Shown piece by piece: positions 53,144 to 61,004 of a stretch of 64,000 nt of DNA. The position numbers were made by a program, and so were the translations under genes. The stretch is from Gordonia polyisoprenivorans NBRC 16320 = JCM 10675. Its GTDB lineage: Bacteria > Actinomycetota > Actinomycetes > Mycobacteriales > Mycobacteriaceae. Location: contig NZ_BAEI01000075.1 of assembly GCF_000241325.1 (NCBI RefSeq), positions 1 to 64,000 on the forward strand, given 5' to 3'. The notes under the pieces were generated by a model. The model was not told where the DNA came from. It searched no databases and saw only the letters and a program-made list of their open reading frames with translations. Every line of letters begins with the position of its first letter. Position 1 is the stretch's first letter.

Positions 53144-53403
53144 CGCCCACTCCTTTCCGATCTGGCAGCCGTCGGGGACGAAACCCTGCGCTGCGACCTA
53201 TACAACCAGCGTGACCCTCAGTGAGTCACCTCACACGACAGACGCTAGAGGCCTGCGGCGATGCCTGTCCAACACCGATTACACATGGATTAATGCTTGA
53301 TCAGCATCAGTCCTCGAGACTGCGCAGATACTGAAGTGATTCCGAACAGTCAATGCAAAAGAATTCGATTGTTCTTCATCGAAGTCGGCCCGACGATGGA
53401 CTC
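53144..53403. other. 260-bp divergent gap between the transporter and EamA genes
   Basis: It becomes markedly AT-rich at 53271-53390. It should carry both promoters and perhaps a regulator site, but I find no copy of the TGATACCC(G)ATTCGG word seen at the other glucarate promoters. Confidence 0.5.
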
Positions 53404-54381
53404 ATGACCACTCGCGATCGCCTGCTCGGCCTCACCGTCGTCGTCCTCTGGGGCCTCAACTTCATCGCCATCCGCGTCGGTCTCGACCACTTCCCGCCGT
53501 TCTTCTTCGCGGCTCTGCGGTTCGCGGTGATGGCCGTCCCGGTGGTGCTGTTCGTGAAGTTCCCGCGCGTGCAGATGCGATGGTTCCTGCTGTACGCAGT
53601 GGGCTTCGGGTTCGGGCAGTTCGCGTTCCTGTTCCTCGCCATGAACCTCGGGATGCCCACCGGGCTGGCCTCGTTGGTCCTGCAGACCTCGGCGCCGTTC
53701 ACCGTGCTGCTGGGCGTGTTCTTCCTTCGTGAGCGGTTGGTGCCCGCGCAGATCGTCGGCATCGCGATCGCCGTCGCCGGGATCGTCGTCATCGGCGTCG
53801 ACCGCGCCGGACATTCGTCGATCGGTGTGGGCATCGTCGTCCCGATGGTGCTGACCGTGCTGGCGGGCCTGTCGTGGGCGTTCGGCAACATCGGCAGCCG
53901 CCTGGCCCAACCCGACGACGCCCTGCGGATGACACTGTGGATGTCGGTGGTACCGCCGATCCCGTTCCTGGCGTTGAGCTTTGCCACCGAAGGCCCTCGC
54001 GCCGACCTGACGTCGTTGACGACGCTGGGGTCGTCGTCCGGGCTGATCGCGCTGGCCGGCCTCGCCTACGTCGTGCTGCTGGGCACCATCGCCGGGTCCG
54101 GGCTCTGGACGATGCTGATGAAGCGGTACGAGGCCAGCCGGGTCGCGCCGCTGTCGTTGCTGGTACCCGTGGTCGGGATCAGCGCCGCCTGGCTACTGCT
54201 CGGCGAGGTGCCGAGCGGGGTCGAGATCGCCGGTGCCGCACTGGTCATCGCCGGATGCGCCGCCGGGGTGTTGGCGGCGCCGCGGTCGAGGGTGCGGGCC
54301 GGCGCGGGGGCGACCTCTGTCAGAGCACCCCACGCACCACGTCGTGCATCCCCGAGACCGCTTGTCGGGCAGCGGGACTGA
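53404..54381 (+). CDS. EamA-family (DMT) transporter
   Basis: A 325-residue protein with two repeats of five helices, typical of drug/metabolite exporters such as EamA/RhaT-type: LTVVVLWGLNFIAIRVGLDHFPPFFFAALRF in the first, and a matching second half with SLLVPVVGISAAWLLLGE. It probably exports an amino acid or other small metabolite. I start at the ATG at 53404 because the ORF's earlier ATG (53353) encodes a non-hydrophobic lead. Its 3' end overlaps the convergent esterase gene by 62 bp. Confidence 0.83.
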   Translation: MTTRDRLLGLTVVVLWGLNFIAIRVGLDHFPPFFFAALRFAVMAVPVVLFVKFPRVQMRWFLLYAVGFGFGQFAFLFLAMNLGMPTGLASLVLQTSAPFTVLLGVFFLRERLVPAQIVGIAIAVAGIVVIGVDRAGHSSIGVGIVVPMVLTVLAGLSWAFGNIGSRLAQPDDALRMTLWMSVVPPIPFLALSFATEGPRADLTSLTTLGSSSGLIALAGLAYVVLLGTIAGSGLWTMLMKRYEASRVAPLSLLVPVVGISAAWLLLGEVPSGVEIAGAALVIAGCAAGVLAAPRSRVRAGAGATSVRAPHAPRRASPRPLVGQRD

Positions 54382-55375
54382 AGCCGAGCATGTTCACGAA
54401 GCCGTGGATCATGCCCGACTCGCGTTGCAACGAGGTACGCACTCCGGCGCCGGAGAGGGCGTCGGCGTAGGCGATGCCCTCGTCGCGCAACGGATCGAAG
54501 CCGGCGACCACCACATGGGCGGGCGGCAGTCCGGTGAGGTCGTCGGCGAGCAGCGGGGAGATCCGCGGATCACTGCGCGGCACGCCGGCCGGGACGTAGC
54601 GCTCGGTGAACCACTCGATGCGCTCGGCGGTGAGGAAGTAGCCGGTGGCGAACTCCTCCCGCGAACCTCCGGATCGCGTCATGTCGGTGACCGGGTACAG
54701 CAGCAGCTGCAGACGCGGCGTCACCTCCTCGCCGCGCACGAGTTGGGAGAGCACCGCGGCCAGGTTCCCGCCTGCGCTGTCGCCGGCGACGATGAGGCGA
54801 TCGGTGTCGACACCCCAGCGCGGGGCCGCACTCACCGCGAAGCGCCACGCGGCCAGGGCGTCGTCGACGGCCGCCGGAAACGGATACTCGGGGGCGAGCC
54901 GGTACTCGACGGATAGGACGTCGACGCCGGTGTCGAGGGCCAGTCGCCGACAGTAGGCGTCGTGGGTGGCCCGACTCCCCAGCGAGAACCCACCACCGTG
55001 GAAGAACAGCACCAGCCCCGTCGAGGAGACCTCGGCGCGGTAGCGGGTGGCCGGCAGGTCGCCGCCCGGCCCGTCGATCACCAGATCCTCGACGACCGCC
55101 AGCGGCGGGGTCCGCTCGGCGGAGATGGCCGAATTCACCTCGAGGTTGTGGCGGGCGCGCTCGACGGTCGCGCCGCTCATGTCGCCGCCGGGCATGAGTC
55201 GCGTGGCGACACCGGCGGCCAACATCTCCGGGGCGATGTGCTCGCCGTCGGAGTTCACCGGACAGATCCGGGAGGCAACGCCCAGCAGACCCGGCGGCAG
55301 GTGTCCGCCGAGGCGCATCACCGAACGGACGGCGCGGAACGGAAGCGGAATCGTCAGCGTTGTGGCCCTACTCAC
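54320..55375 (-). CDS. HSL-family alpha/beta-hydrolase esterase
   Basis: A 351-residue esterase. It has the HSL oxyanion motif HGGGFS near residue 125, the nucleophile Ser in GDSAGGN, the acid Asp in DPLRDEG and the base His in GMIHGF. It probably cleaves short-chain acyl esters, as mycobacterial LipN-type enzymes do. No signal peptide is visible. Its last 62 bp run antisense to the end of the EamA gene. It is divergent from murT. Confidence 0.87.
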   Translation of the reverse strand: MSRATTLTIPLPFRAVRSVMRLGGHLPPGLLGVASRICPVNSDGEHIAPEMLAAGVATRLMPGGDMSGATVERARHNLEVNSAISAERTPPLAVVEDLVIDGPGGDLPATRYRAEVSSTGLVLFFHGGGFSLGSRATHDAYCRRLALDTGVDVLSVEYRLAPEYPFPAAVDDALAAWRFAVSAAPRWGVDTDRLIVAGDSAGGNLAAVLSQLVRGEEVTPRLQLLLYPVTDMTRSGGSREEFATGYFLTAERIEWFTERYVPAGVPRSDPRISPLLADDLTGLPPAHVVVAGFDPLRDEGIAYADALSGAGVRTSLQRESGMIHGFVNMLGFSPAARQAVSGMHDVVRGVL

Positions 55376-55427
55376 GGCCGCGAGGGTACCCCGCCGAGGT
55401 CCGGCGGCACCGCCGACGCCCCTGTGC

Positions 55428-55433
55428 CAGACT
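55428..55433 (+). promoter_or_regulatory. -10 hexamer CAGACT before murT
   Basis: CAGACT ends 7 nt before the ATG at 55441, and no ribosome site is present. This is consistent with a leaderless murT-gatD mRNA. Confidence 0.4.
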
Positions 55434-55440
55434 CGTCCCC

Positions 55441-56733
55441 ATGTCCGACCGAGTTCCGCTGCGCACCTCGCTGGCCCTGGCCGCCGCCGCGTCCGCCCGC
55501 TGGGCCTCCCGCACCGCCGGACGCGGCAAGGGCTCGATGATCGGCGGGCTGGTCGCCGAGAAGATCGACCCGCAGATCATGACCCGCCTGGCGGCCGGCA
55601 AGCGTACGGCGCTGATCACCGGTACCAACGGCAAGTCGACGACGACGCGGATGACCGCGGCGGCGCTCGCCGAACTCGGCGAGGTCGCCACCCAGGCCGA
55701 CGGCGCCAACATGGACGCCGGGATCATCGCCACGCTCAGCCTGCAACGTTCGGCGCCGATCTGCGCACTCGAGGTCGACGAATTGCACGTCCCGCACGTC
55801 GCCGACGCCACCGATCCGGAGGTGGTGGTGATGCTGAATCTCTCGCGCGATCAGCTCGACCGGGTGGGGGAGATCAACATGATCGAACGCGCCCTGCGCG
55901 CCGGCATCGCCCGCCACCCCGACACGATCGTCGTCGCCAACTGCGATGACGTCCTGGTCACCTCCGCTGCCTTCGATGCGCCGAAGGTGGTGTGGGTGGC
56001 GGCCGGGTCGAGCTGGGTCGGCGACTCGGTGAGCTGTCCGCGCACCGGCGAACCCATCGCGCGTGCCACCGCCGACTCCAGCGACGGACCGTCGATACCA
56101 CCCGGCGGTATCGACTGGTATTCGACCGGTGACGAGAACTTCCGGCGCCCCACCCCCGACTGGTGGGTCGACGACGACAACATCTACGGCCCCGACGGGT
56201 TCATCGCGCCGATGACGCTCGCTGTCCCGGGCCGCGCCAACCGCGGCAACGCGGCGCAGGCGGTCGCTGCGGCCGTCGCGATGGGCGCCGACCCGGCCGA
56301 GGCGGTGGCGGCGGTGCAGACCGTCGGCGAGGTCGCCGGACGCTACGGCATCCATCAGGTCGGCAACCACTCGGTGCGCACCCTGCTGGCCAAGAATCCG
56401 GCCGGCTGGCAGGAAGCGCTGTCGATGATCGACCACGACGCCGACGGACTGGTCATCGCCGTCAACGGCCAGGTCCCCGACGGTGAGGATCTCTCCTGGC
56501 TGTGGGATGTGCGGTTCGAGGCGTTCGAGACGATGACGGTGGTCGCCGCAGGCGAACGCGCCGCCGACCTGTCGGTGCGGCTGCTCTACGCGGGCGCCGA
56601 GCACACCACCATCGCCGACCCGATGAAGGCCATCGCCTCATGTCCCCCGGGACGCGTCGAGGTCCTGGCGAACTACACCGCCTTCCGCGATCTCGGCACC
56701 GCGATGGAACGCGTACGGGAGGAACGCAAATGA
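55441..56733 (+). CDS. murT: MurT, lipid II isoglutaminyl synthase ligase subunit
   Basis: A 430-residue Mur-ligase-like protein. With GatD it amidates the alpha-carboxyl of D-Glu in lipid II. The P-loop is GTNGKST (61-67), a central Mur-ligase domain follows, and the C-terminal domain (about 310-430) is DUF1727-like. The family usually has a four-Cys zinc ribbon in an insertion; here only C199 (CPRTGEP) remains in that place. It shares a 4-bp overlap with gatD. The neighbourhood resembles Rv3712-Rv3713 of M. tuberculosis. Confidence 0.92.
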   Translation: MSDRVPLRTSLALAAAASARWASRTAGRGKGSMIGGLVAEKIDPQIMTRLAAGKRTALITGTNGKSTTTRMTAAALAELGEVATQADGANMDAGIIATLSLQRSAPICALEVDELHVPHVADATDPEVVVMLNLSRDQLDRVGEINMIERALRAGIARHPDTIVVANCDDVLVTSAAFDAPKVVWVAAGSSWVGDSVSCPRTGEPIARATADSSDGPSIPPGGIDWYSTGDENFRRPTPDWWVDDDNIYGPDGFIAPMTLAVPGRANRGNAAQAVAAAVAMGADPAEAVAAVQTVGEVAGRYGIHQVGNHSVRTLLAKNPAGWQEALSMIDHDADGLVIAVNGQVPDGEDLSWLWDVRFEAFETMTVVAAGERAADLSVRLLYAGAEHTTIADPMKAIASCPPGRVEVLANYTAFRDLGTAMERVREERK

Positions 56734-57449
56734 GCGACTCGACACTGCGCATCGGGCTGGTGCTCCCCGACGTGATGGGCACCTACGGTGACGGCGGGAA
56801 CGCACTGGTGCTGCGGCAGCGGGCCCGGATGCGGGGCATCGACGCCGAGATCATCTCGATCACCCTCGACGACGAGGTCCCCGACTCACTCGACGTCTAC
56901 ACCCTCGGTGGCGCCGAGGATTACGCGCAGCGGCTGGCCACCCGGCACCTCACCCGCTATCCGGGGCTGCAGCGTGCGGCGGCAGCAGGCCGTCCGGTGC
57001 TGGCGATCTGCGCGGCCATCCAGGTCCTCGGCCACTGGTACGAGACGTCGGCGGGCGAACGCGTGGACGGCATCTCGCTGTTCGACCTCACCACCGCACC
57101 GCAGCAGACCCGCAGCATCGGCGAGCTCGTCACCGACCCGGTGTTGCCCGGACTCACCCAGCCGTTGTCGGGATTCGAAAACCATAGGGGCGGAAGTACT
57201 CTCGGGGCCGATGCCACCCCGCTCGGGCGGGTGCGTCACGGCGTCGGCAACGGCGTGGGCGACGGCACCGAGGGTGTGGTCGCCGGCTCGGTGATCGGCA
57301 CCTACCTGCACGGCCCGGCGCTGGCGCGCAACCCTGAGCTAGCCGATTTTCTCCTCGCCCGGGCGATCGGGACCGATTCGCTTGCGCCGCTGGACCTCCC
57401 AGAGGTTAACCGGCTGCGCTCCGAGCGACTCGCCGCCGCCCGGCGCTGA
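56730..57449 (+). CDS. gatD: GatD, lipid II isoglutaminyl synthase glutaminase subunit
   Basis: A 239-residue class I glutamine-amidotransferase-like (CobB/CobQ type) protein. C94 (LAICAAIQVLG) is the nucleophile and H194 (GTYLHGP) its partner, at positions known from Staphylococcus GatD. It releases ammonia for MurT in the cytoplasm. Start ATG overlaps the murT stop by 4 bp. A small antisense gene overlaps its last 111 bp. Confidence 0.93.
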   Translation: MSDSTLRIGLVLPDVMGTYGDGGNALVLRQRARMRGIDAEIISITLDDEVPDSLDVYTLGGAEDYAQRLATRHLTRYPGLQRAAAAGRPVLAICAAIQVLGHWYETSAGERVDGISLFDLTTAPQQTRSIGELVTDPVLPGLTQPLSGFENHRGGSTLGADATPLGRVRHGVGNGVGDGTEGVVAGSVIGTYLHGPALARNPELADFLLARAIGTDSLAPLDLPEVNRLRSERLAAARR

Positions 57450-57611
57450 GCCGTCGGCCGCACCCGGTCCGCGCCGATGCCAGAAGCGGGGCCGGCGGAA
57501 CCGCGAGCAGCCCGACGCCCCGCACAGGGCGCAGTCGGTGCCCGCGCGCAGATGGTCGTGCGCCGACCGCGGATGACCGCACCGGCACACCTGATCACCA
57601 CGCTGGGACAT
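57339..57611 (-). CDS. Small Cys-rich protein, possible zinc-binding
   Basis: A 90-residue protein, not firmly recognised. The first 40 residues hold CRCGHPRSAHDHLR and TDCALCGASGCSRF, a Cys/His pattern (CxCGH ... AHxH ... CxxC) of a small zinc finger that I recall from other actinobacterial small proteins. The C-terminal half is arginine/glycine-rich and lies antisense to the end of gatD, so part of it may not be selected. The start at 57611 has a GGTGAGG stretch upstream. It could also be spurious. Confidence 0.45.
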   Translation of the reverse strand: MSQRGDQVCRCGHPRSAHDHLRAGTDCALCGASGCSRFRRPRFWHRRGPGAADGSAPGGGESLGAQPVNLWEVQRRKRIGPDRPGEEKIG

Positions 57612-57666
57612 GGCCTCACCCTACGCCGCACGACGACGGCGGATGTCGGGAATCCGCAGCCCGACG

Positions 57667-57672
57667 TACTGT
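57667..57672 (+). promoter_or_regulatory. -10 hexamer TACTGT, leaderless start of the GNAT gene
   Basis: TACTGT ends 6 nt before the ATG at 57679. Confidence 0.5.
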
Positions 57673-57678
57673 GTCGCC

Positions 57679-58128
57679 ATGACCACGATCTCGCCCTGCA
57701 GCGCCGACGATCACGATGACTGGCTGCCACTCTGGGACGCCTATCTGCGCTTCTACGAGACCGACCTGGATCCCGAGATCACCGCAATCACGTTCCGGCG
57801 CATCGTCTCCGGTGACGGTATCCACGGTGCGATCGCACGTGACGACCAGCGTCGCGCCATCGGTCTGGTCCACTGGCTCGCCCATCCGTCGACCTGGAGC
57901 CGCACCGGCTACTGCTACCTCGAGGATCTGTTCGTCGCCCCCGACAGCCGCGGGTCCGGCGTCGGGCGCGCCCTGATCGACCACGTCTGCGACGCGGCAC
58001 GCAACGCCGGACTCACGAAGGTCTACTGGCTGACCCAACAGCACAACGCCACTGCGCGAAGACTTTACGACGCCGTCGCCACCGACACCGGATTCGTGCA
58101 CTACGAGATCGATCTCGACACCCACTGA
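57679..58128 (+). CDS. GNAT-family N-acetyltransferase
   Basis: A 149-residue single-domain acetyltransferase. The acetyl-CoA loop (RGSGVGRALIDHVC) is near residue 95 and the conserved YLEDLFVAPDSRG beta strand precedes it. The substrate is unknown. I start at the ATG at 57679 (leaderless promoter) rather than at the longer frame from 57610, which would overlap the small Cys-rich gene. Confidence 0.87.
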   Translation: MTTISPCSADDHDDWLPLWDAYLRFYETDLDPEITAITFRRIVSGDGIHGAIARDDQRRAIGLVHWLAHPSTWSRTGYCYLEDLFVAPDSRGSGVGRALIDHVCDAARNAGLTKVYWLTQQHNATARRLYDAVATDTGFVHYEIDLDTH

Positions 58129-58168
58129 TCGACAGCCCACGTGACCGACGGCTCAGCCGACGGCCGGC

Positions 58169-58912
58169 TCACCCGAGAGTGCGGTCGCGCGCGGGCAATC
58201 CGGCGTACCGGGCGGCCTCGACGATCACCGCCCGCAGCATCGCCGGGGTGAGCCGCCCGGTGAACGTGTTGTGCTGGCTGACGTGATAGCTGGCGAACAC
58301 CGTCAGCTCGGCGCCGTCGTCACGACGGATGACCGTACGCGCACCGTGGCCGAATTTCGGTCGGGGACGGTCGATCTGCCAGCCGAGTTCCTCGAACGTC
58401 CGCAGCCCCACCTGCCATCCGAAGCCGCCGAGCACCATCACCGAGCGCACCGTGGGCGCCAGGAGGTCCAGCTCGGCACGTAACCAGTGGGCGCATCGGT
58501 CGCGCTCGGTGGTGGTCGGCTTGTTCTGCGGCGGAGCGCAATGCACCGGGGCGGTCATGCGTACCCCGAACAGCTCAATCCCGTCGTCGGCGGAGACGAC
58601 GGTCGGTTGCGAGGCGAGTCCGACGTCGTAGAGCGCGCGAAACAGCACGTCACCACTCTGGTCCCCGGTGAACATGCGGCCGGTGCGATTGGCGCCGTGC
58701 GCGGCCGGCGCGAGCCCGAGGATGAGCATGCGGGAGTCGCCGGGCCCGAACCCGGGGACGGGTCGTCCCCAATAGTCCCAGTCGGCGAAGGCGGCACGTT
58801 TCTCCCGCGCCACCTTCTCGCGCCACGCGACCAGACGAGGGCAGGCACGACAGTCGATCAGCGCAGCGTCGAGGTCGGCGAGATCGCGGTATCGGGATCG
58901 TCGTCGGGCCAT
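58169..58912 (-). CDS. udgB: Type-5 uracil-DNA glycosylase (UdgB family)
   Basis: A 247-residue iron-sulfur UDG. The four cluster cysteines are C21, C24, C125 and C140. Motif A is GLAPAAHGANRTGRMFTGD and motif B ends SYHVSQHNT. Family 5 enzymes remove uracil and other deaminated bases from DNA and use an unusual active site without the catalytic Asp of family 1. It is the last gene of a minus-strand run ybaB-recR-kinase-udgB. Confidence 0.92.
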   Translation of the reverse strand: MARRRSRYRDLADLDAALIDCRACPRLVAWREKVAREKRAAFADWDYWGRPVPGFGPGDSRMLILGLAPAAHGANRTGRMFTGDQSGDVLFRALYDVGLASQPTVVSADDGIELFGVRMTAPVHCAPPQNKPTTTERDRCAHWLRAELDLLAPTVRSVMVLGGFGWQVGLRTFEELGWQIDRPRPKFGHGARTVIRRDDGAELTVFASYHVSQHNTFTGRLTPAMLRAVIVEAARYAGLPARDRTLG

Positions 58913-58933
58913 GCGGTACTCACCGAGCCGAGC

Positions 58934-59497
58934 TCAGTCGAGGACCTTGCAGCGCTCGCGGGTGCGATCGACGGCAAACCAGCCGCGCTCGAACTGCTGC
59001 CATCGTTGCAGCAGGGGGCGCGAGGATTCACCGTCGCGGGCGACGGCGCGTTCGAGCCGCGCGTCGGCGTCGCCGCCGTCGAGCCACAGGGCGTGGCTGA
59101 GCCGGTCGGCGATGCGACGCCGCGCCGACGACACGCCCTCGATCACCAGCAGCGGCTCCCACCGCACCCACACCCGACCACCGAGCTGCGGCACACCGTC
59201 GACCCACTCCCGTGGCCGATAGCGGTAATCGTGCCGACGCACAAAGGCATGCAGCACATCGCTTTCCAGCTCCGGCCACCACGCGACCGGGTTGTCCCAC
59301 GTGGCGAAGTCATCGGTGCGGACGAGCACCACCCCGGTACCGCGGGCCCGCAGGCGGGCGACGAGGGCGTCGGCGACGGTCGACTTACCCGCGCCGGACG
59401 GGCCGTCGATGGCGACGATCCCGGAGATCATCTCCGCGGCGAGGTCATCGAGCCGGGCGTCGAGATCGGTGGACAGGGTGGGCGCGGTCATCGTCAT
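58934..59497 (-). CDS. Uridine-kinase-like P-loop protein
   Basis: A 187-residue P-loop kinase-like protein with Walker [10 protein letters not shown] near residue 34 and a V-I-E-G-V segment in place of Walker B. It probably phosphorylates a nucleoside or similar small molecule. The ATG overlaps the recR stop by 4 bp. An alternative ATG at 59491 is two codons downstream. Confidence 0.8.
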   Translation of the reverse strand: MTMTAPTLSTDLDARLDDLAAEMISGIVAIDGPSGAGKSTVADALVARLRARGTGVVLVRTDDFATWDNPVAWWPELESDVLHAFVRRHDYRYRPREWVDGVPQLGGRVWVRWEPLLVIEGVSSARRRIADRLSHALWLDGGDADARLERAVARDGESSRPLLQRWQQFERGWFAVDRTRERCKVLD

Positions 59498-60105
59498 GCC
59501 AGGATGCGGCGGCCCGACAGCGCACGGCCGAGGGTGAGTTCGTCGGCGAACTCCAGGTCGCCGCCCATCGGCAGCCCCGACGCCAGACGCGTCACCGACA
59601 GCCCCGGGAAGTCCTTGAGCATCCGCAGCAGGTACGTCGCGGTGGCCTCGCCCTCGGTGTTGGGGTCGGTGGCCACGATGATCTCGGTGACGTCGGTGCC
59701 GTCGGCGGTGGTGGCGAGCCGTCGCAGCAACTCGCGGATGCGCAACTGGTCGGGGCCGATCCCCGACAGCGGGTCGAGTGCGCCGCCGAGGACGTGATAG
59801 CGGCCGTGGAACTCCTTGGTGCGCTCGATCGCGTGAACGTCCTTGGGTTCCTCGACGACGCAGATCTTGGTCGCGTCACGTCGGGCATCCGAGCAGATCC
59901 GACAGAGATTGTTGGCCGAGACGTTGCCGCATTCGGCGCAGAAGGTGACGTTGTCGCGGACCTGGATGAGAGCCGCGACCAGCCGGTCGATCTCCTTCTT
60001 CTCGCCGGCCAGCAGCGCGAACGCGATGCGCTGGGCACCCTTCGGGCCGAGCCCGGGTTGTTTGGCGAGCTCGTCGATCAGATCCTGGATGGGGCCCTCG
60101 TACAT
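59494..60105 (-). CDS. recR: Recombination protein RecR
   Basis: A 203-residue RecR: helix-hairpin-helix ([21 protein letters not shown]), the four-Cys zinc finger ([16 protein letters not shown]), and the TOPRIM domain ([22 protein letters not shown]). It loads RecA onto gapped DNA together with RecF and RecO. It lies 14 bp after ybaB, the standard pairing. dnaX, usually next door, is not in the window. Confidence 0.96.
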   Translation of the reverse strand: MYEGPIQDLIDELAKQPGLGPKGAQRIAFALLAGEKKEIDRLVAALIQVRDNVTFCAECGNVSANNLCRICSDARRDATKICVVEEPKDVHAIERTKEFHGRYHVLGGALDPLSGIGPDQLRIRELLRRLATTADGTDVTEIIVATDPNTEGEATATYLLRMLKDFPGLSVTRLASGLPMGGDLEFADELTLGRALSGRRILA

Positions 60106-60119
60106 CGGTGCGTCGTACC

Positions 60120-60488
60120 TCAGCCCAGGCCGGGCAGTCCGCCACCGAGGCCTCCGGCGAGCGGTCCCATCTTCTCGCCGGCGAGTTCCTCGCGCTTGTT
60201 CGAGAGGTCGGCGAGTGCGCCGAGCAGCAGATCCTGGAGGGTCTCGACGTCGTCGGGGTCGACGACCTTGGGGTCGATGGTGACCGCGGTGATCTCACCG
60301 GTCCCGTTGCCGGTCACGGTCACCAGACCGTTGCCCGCGGTGCCGGTGACCTCGGTCGCCGCGATCTCGTTCTGTGCTTCGAGCAGCTTGGCCTGCATCT
60401 GCTGGGCCTGCTGCAGCAACCCGGCCATCGGGTTGTCGCCGCCGGCACCGCCGCCGAAGAGTGCGCTGGGATCGAAAGGTTGATTCAC
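60120..60488 (-). CDS. YbaB/EbfC-family nucleoid-associated protein
   Basis: A 122-residue DNA-binding protein from the GTG at 60488. It has the coiled-coil [17 protein letters not shown], then the [27 protein letters not shown] strand, then the helical tail. The N-terminus ([13 protein letters not shown]) and C-terminus are Gly-rich extensions typical of actinobacterial members. The dimeric protein coats DNA and affects transcription. Directly upstream of recR. Confidence 0.93.
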   Translation of the reverse strand: MNQPFDPSALFGGGAGGDNPMAGLLQQAQQMQAKLLEAQNEIAATEVTGTAGNGLVTVTGNGTGEITAVTIDPKVVDPDDVETLQDLLLGALADLSNKREELAGEKMGPLAGGLGGGLPGLG

Positions 60489-60546
60489 GGGCCCCAGGGT
60501 AGTCGGCGGTGCCGACGGGGCGCGCGTGCCGGGCCGGACCGGATCA

Positions 60547-60624
60547 CGAATACAGATTCCACCGCAGCGAGCCGAAAACCCGAAAAGTCGGGTCGCCGAC
60601 CCGCTCAGGTGGAATCTGTATTCG
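60547..60624. repeat. 78-bp structured element with 17-bp terminal inverted repeat
   Basis: Perfect terminal arms CGAATACAGATTCCACC (60547-60563) and its complement (60608-60624). The 44-nt interior can form either ACCCGA/TCGGGT (60578-60583 with 60588-60593) or GGGTC/GACCC (60590-60594 with 60598-60602), which exclude each other. It lies between the Imm10-like gene and ybaB. It could be a terminator/attenuator of ybaB-recR or a small mobile palindrome. Confidence 0.75.
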
Positions 60625-60639
60625 CCTCCCGCGCCGGAC

Positions 60640-60975
60640 TCAGCGCAACAGACGCTCGACGTGGGCCACGATGTCGTCGACGGTGTCGTCGCCGACCGGG
60701 GTGATCTCGAAGGACAGCTCCTCGTCACCGAAGAGCCGGCTTGCACGAGGGGTGAGGGCGAACTCGAGGCGATTGTGCTCGATGCGACGCCATTGCCGGA
60801 TCGCATCGTAGATCGGGGCGCTGGCACCGGTGGAGATGCAGTACCGGTCGCCCGCGCGGTCCCCGCCGACAAGTTCGCGTTGGATCTGGAAGCAGGCCAT
60901 CGATTCGTCGTCGATGAACACCACGGCCTCGCATCCCAGGTCGGGGTGGCGTTCGTAGGAGGCGAGGATGGTCAC
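60640..60975 (-). CDS. Hypothetical protein, possibly Imm10-like
   Basis: A 111-residue acidic protein. The pattern CFQIQRE ... [47 protein letters not shown] reminds me of Imm10-type immunity proteins, but I can only match its general shape (beta strands around an IEHNRL-like core). No toxin gene is beside it. The GTG start at 60975 has TACGCT six bases upstream. Treat the name as tentative. Confidence 0.5.
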   Translation of the reverse strand: MTILASYERHPDLGCEAVVFIDDESMACFQIQRELVGGDRAGDRYCISTGASAPIYDAIRQWRRIEHNRLEFALTPRASRLFGDEELSFEITPVGDDTVDDIVAHVERLLR

Positions 60976-60981
60976 GGGGAC

Positions 60982-60987
60982 AGCGTA
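60982..60987 (-). promoter_or_regulatory. -10 hexamer TACGCT, leaderless start of the Imm10-like gene
   Basis: Minus-strand TACGCT, then GTCCCC, then the GTG at 60975. Confidence 0.45.
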
Positions 60988-61004
60988 ACCAGTTCCCGCG
61001 GTGG

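Noticed and set aside
55372-56604. 410-codon minus-strand frame
   Set aside because: Antisense to murT, with low-complexity Arg/Gly composition.
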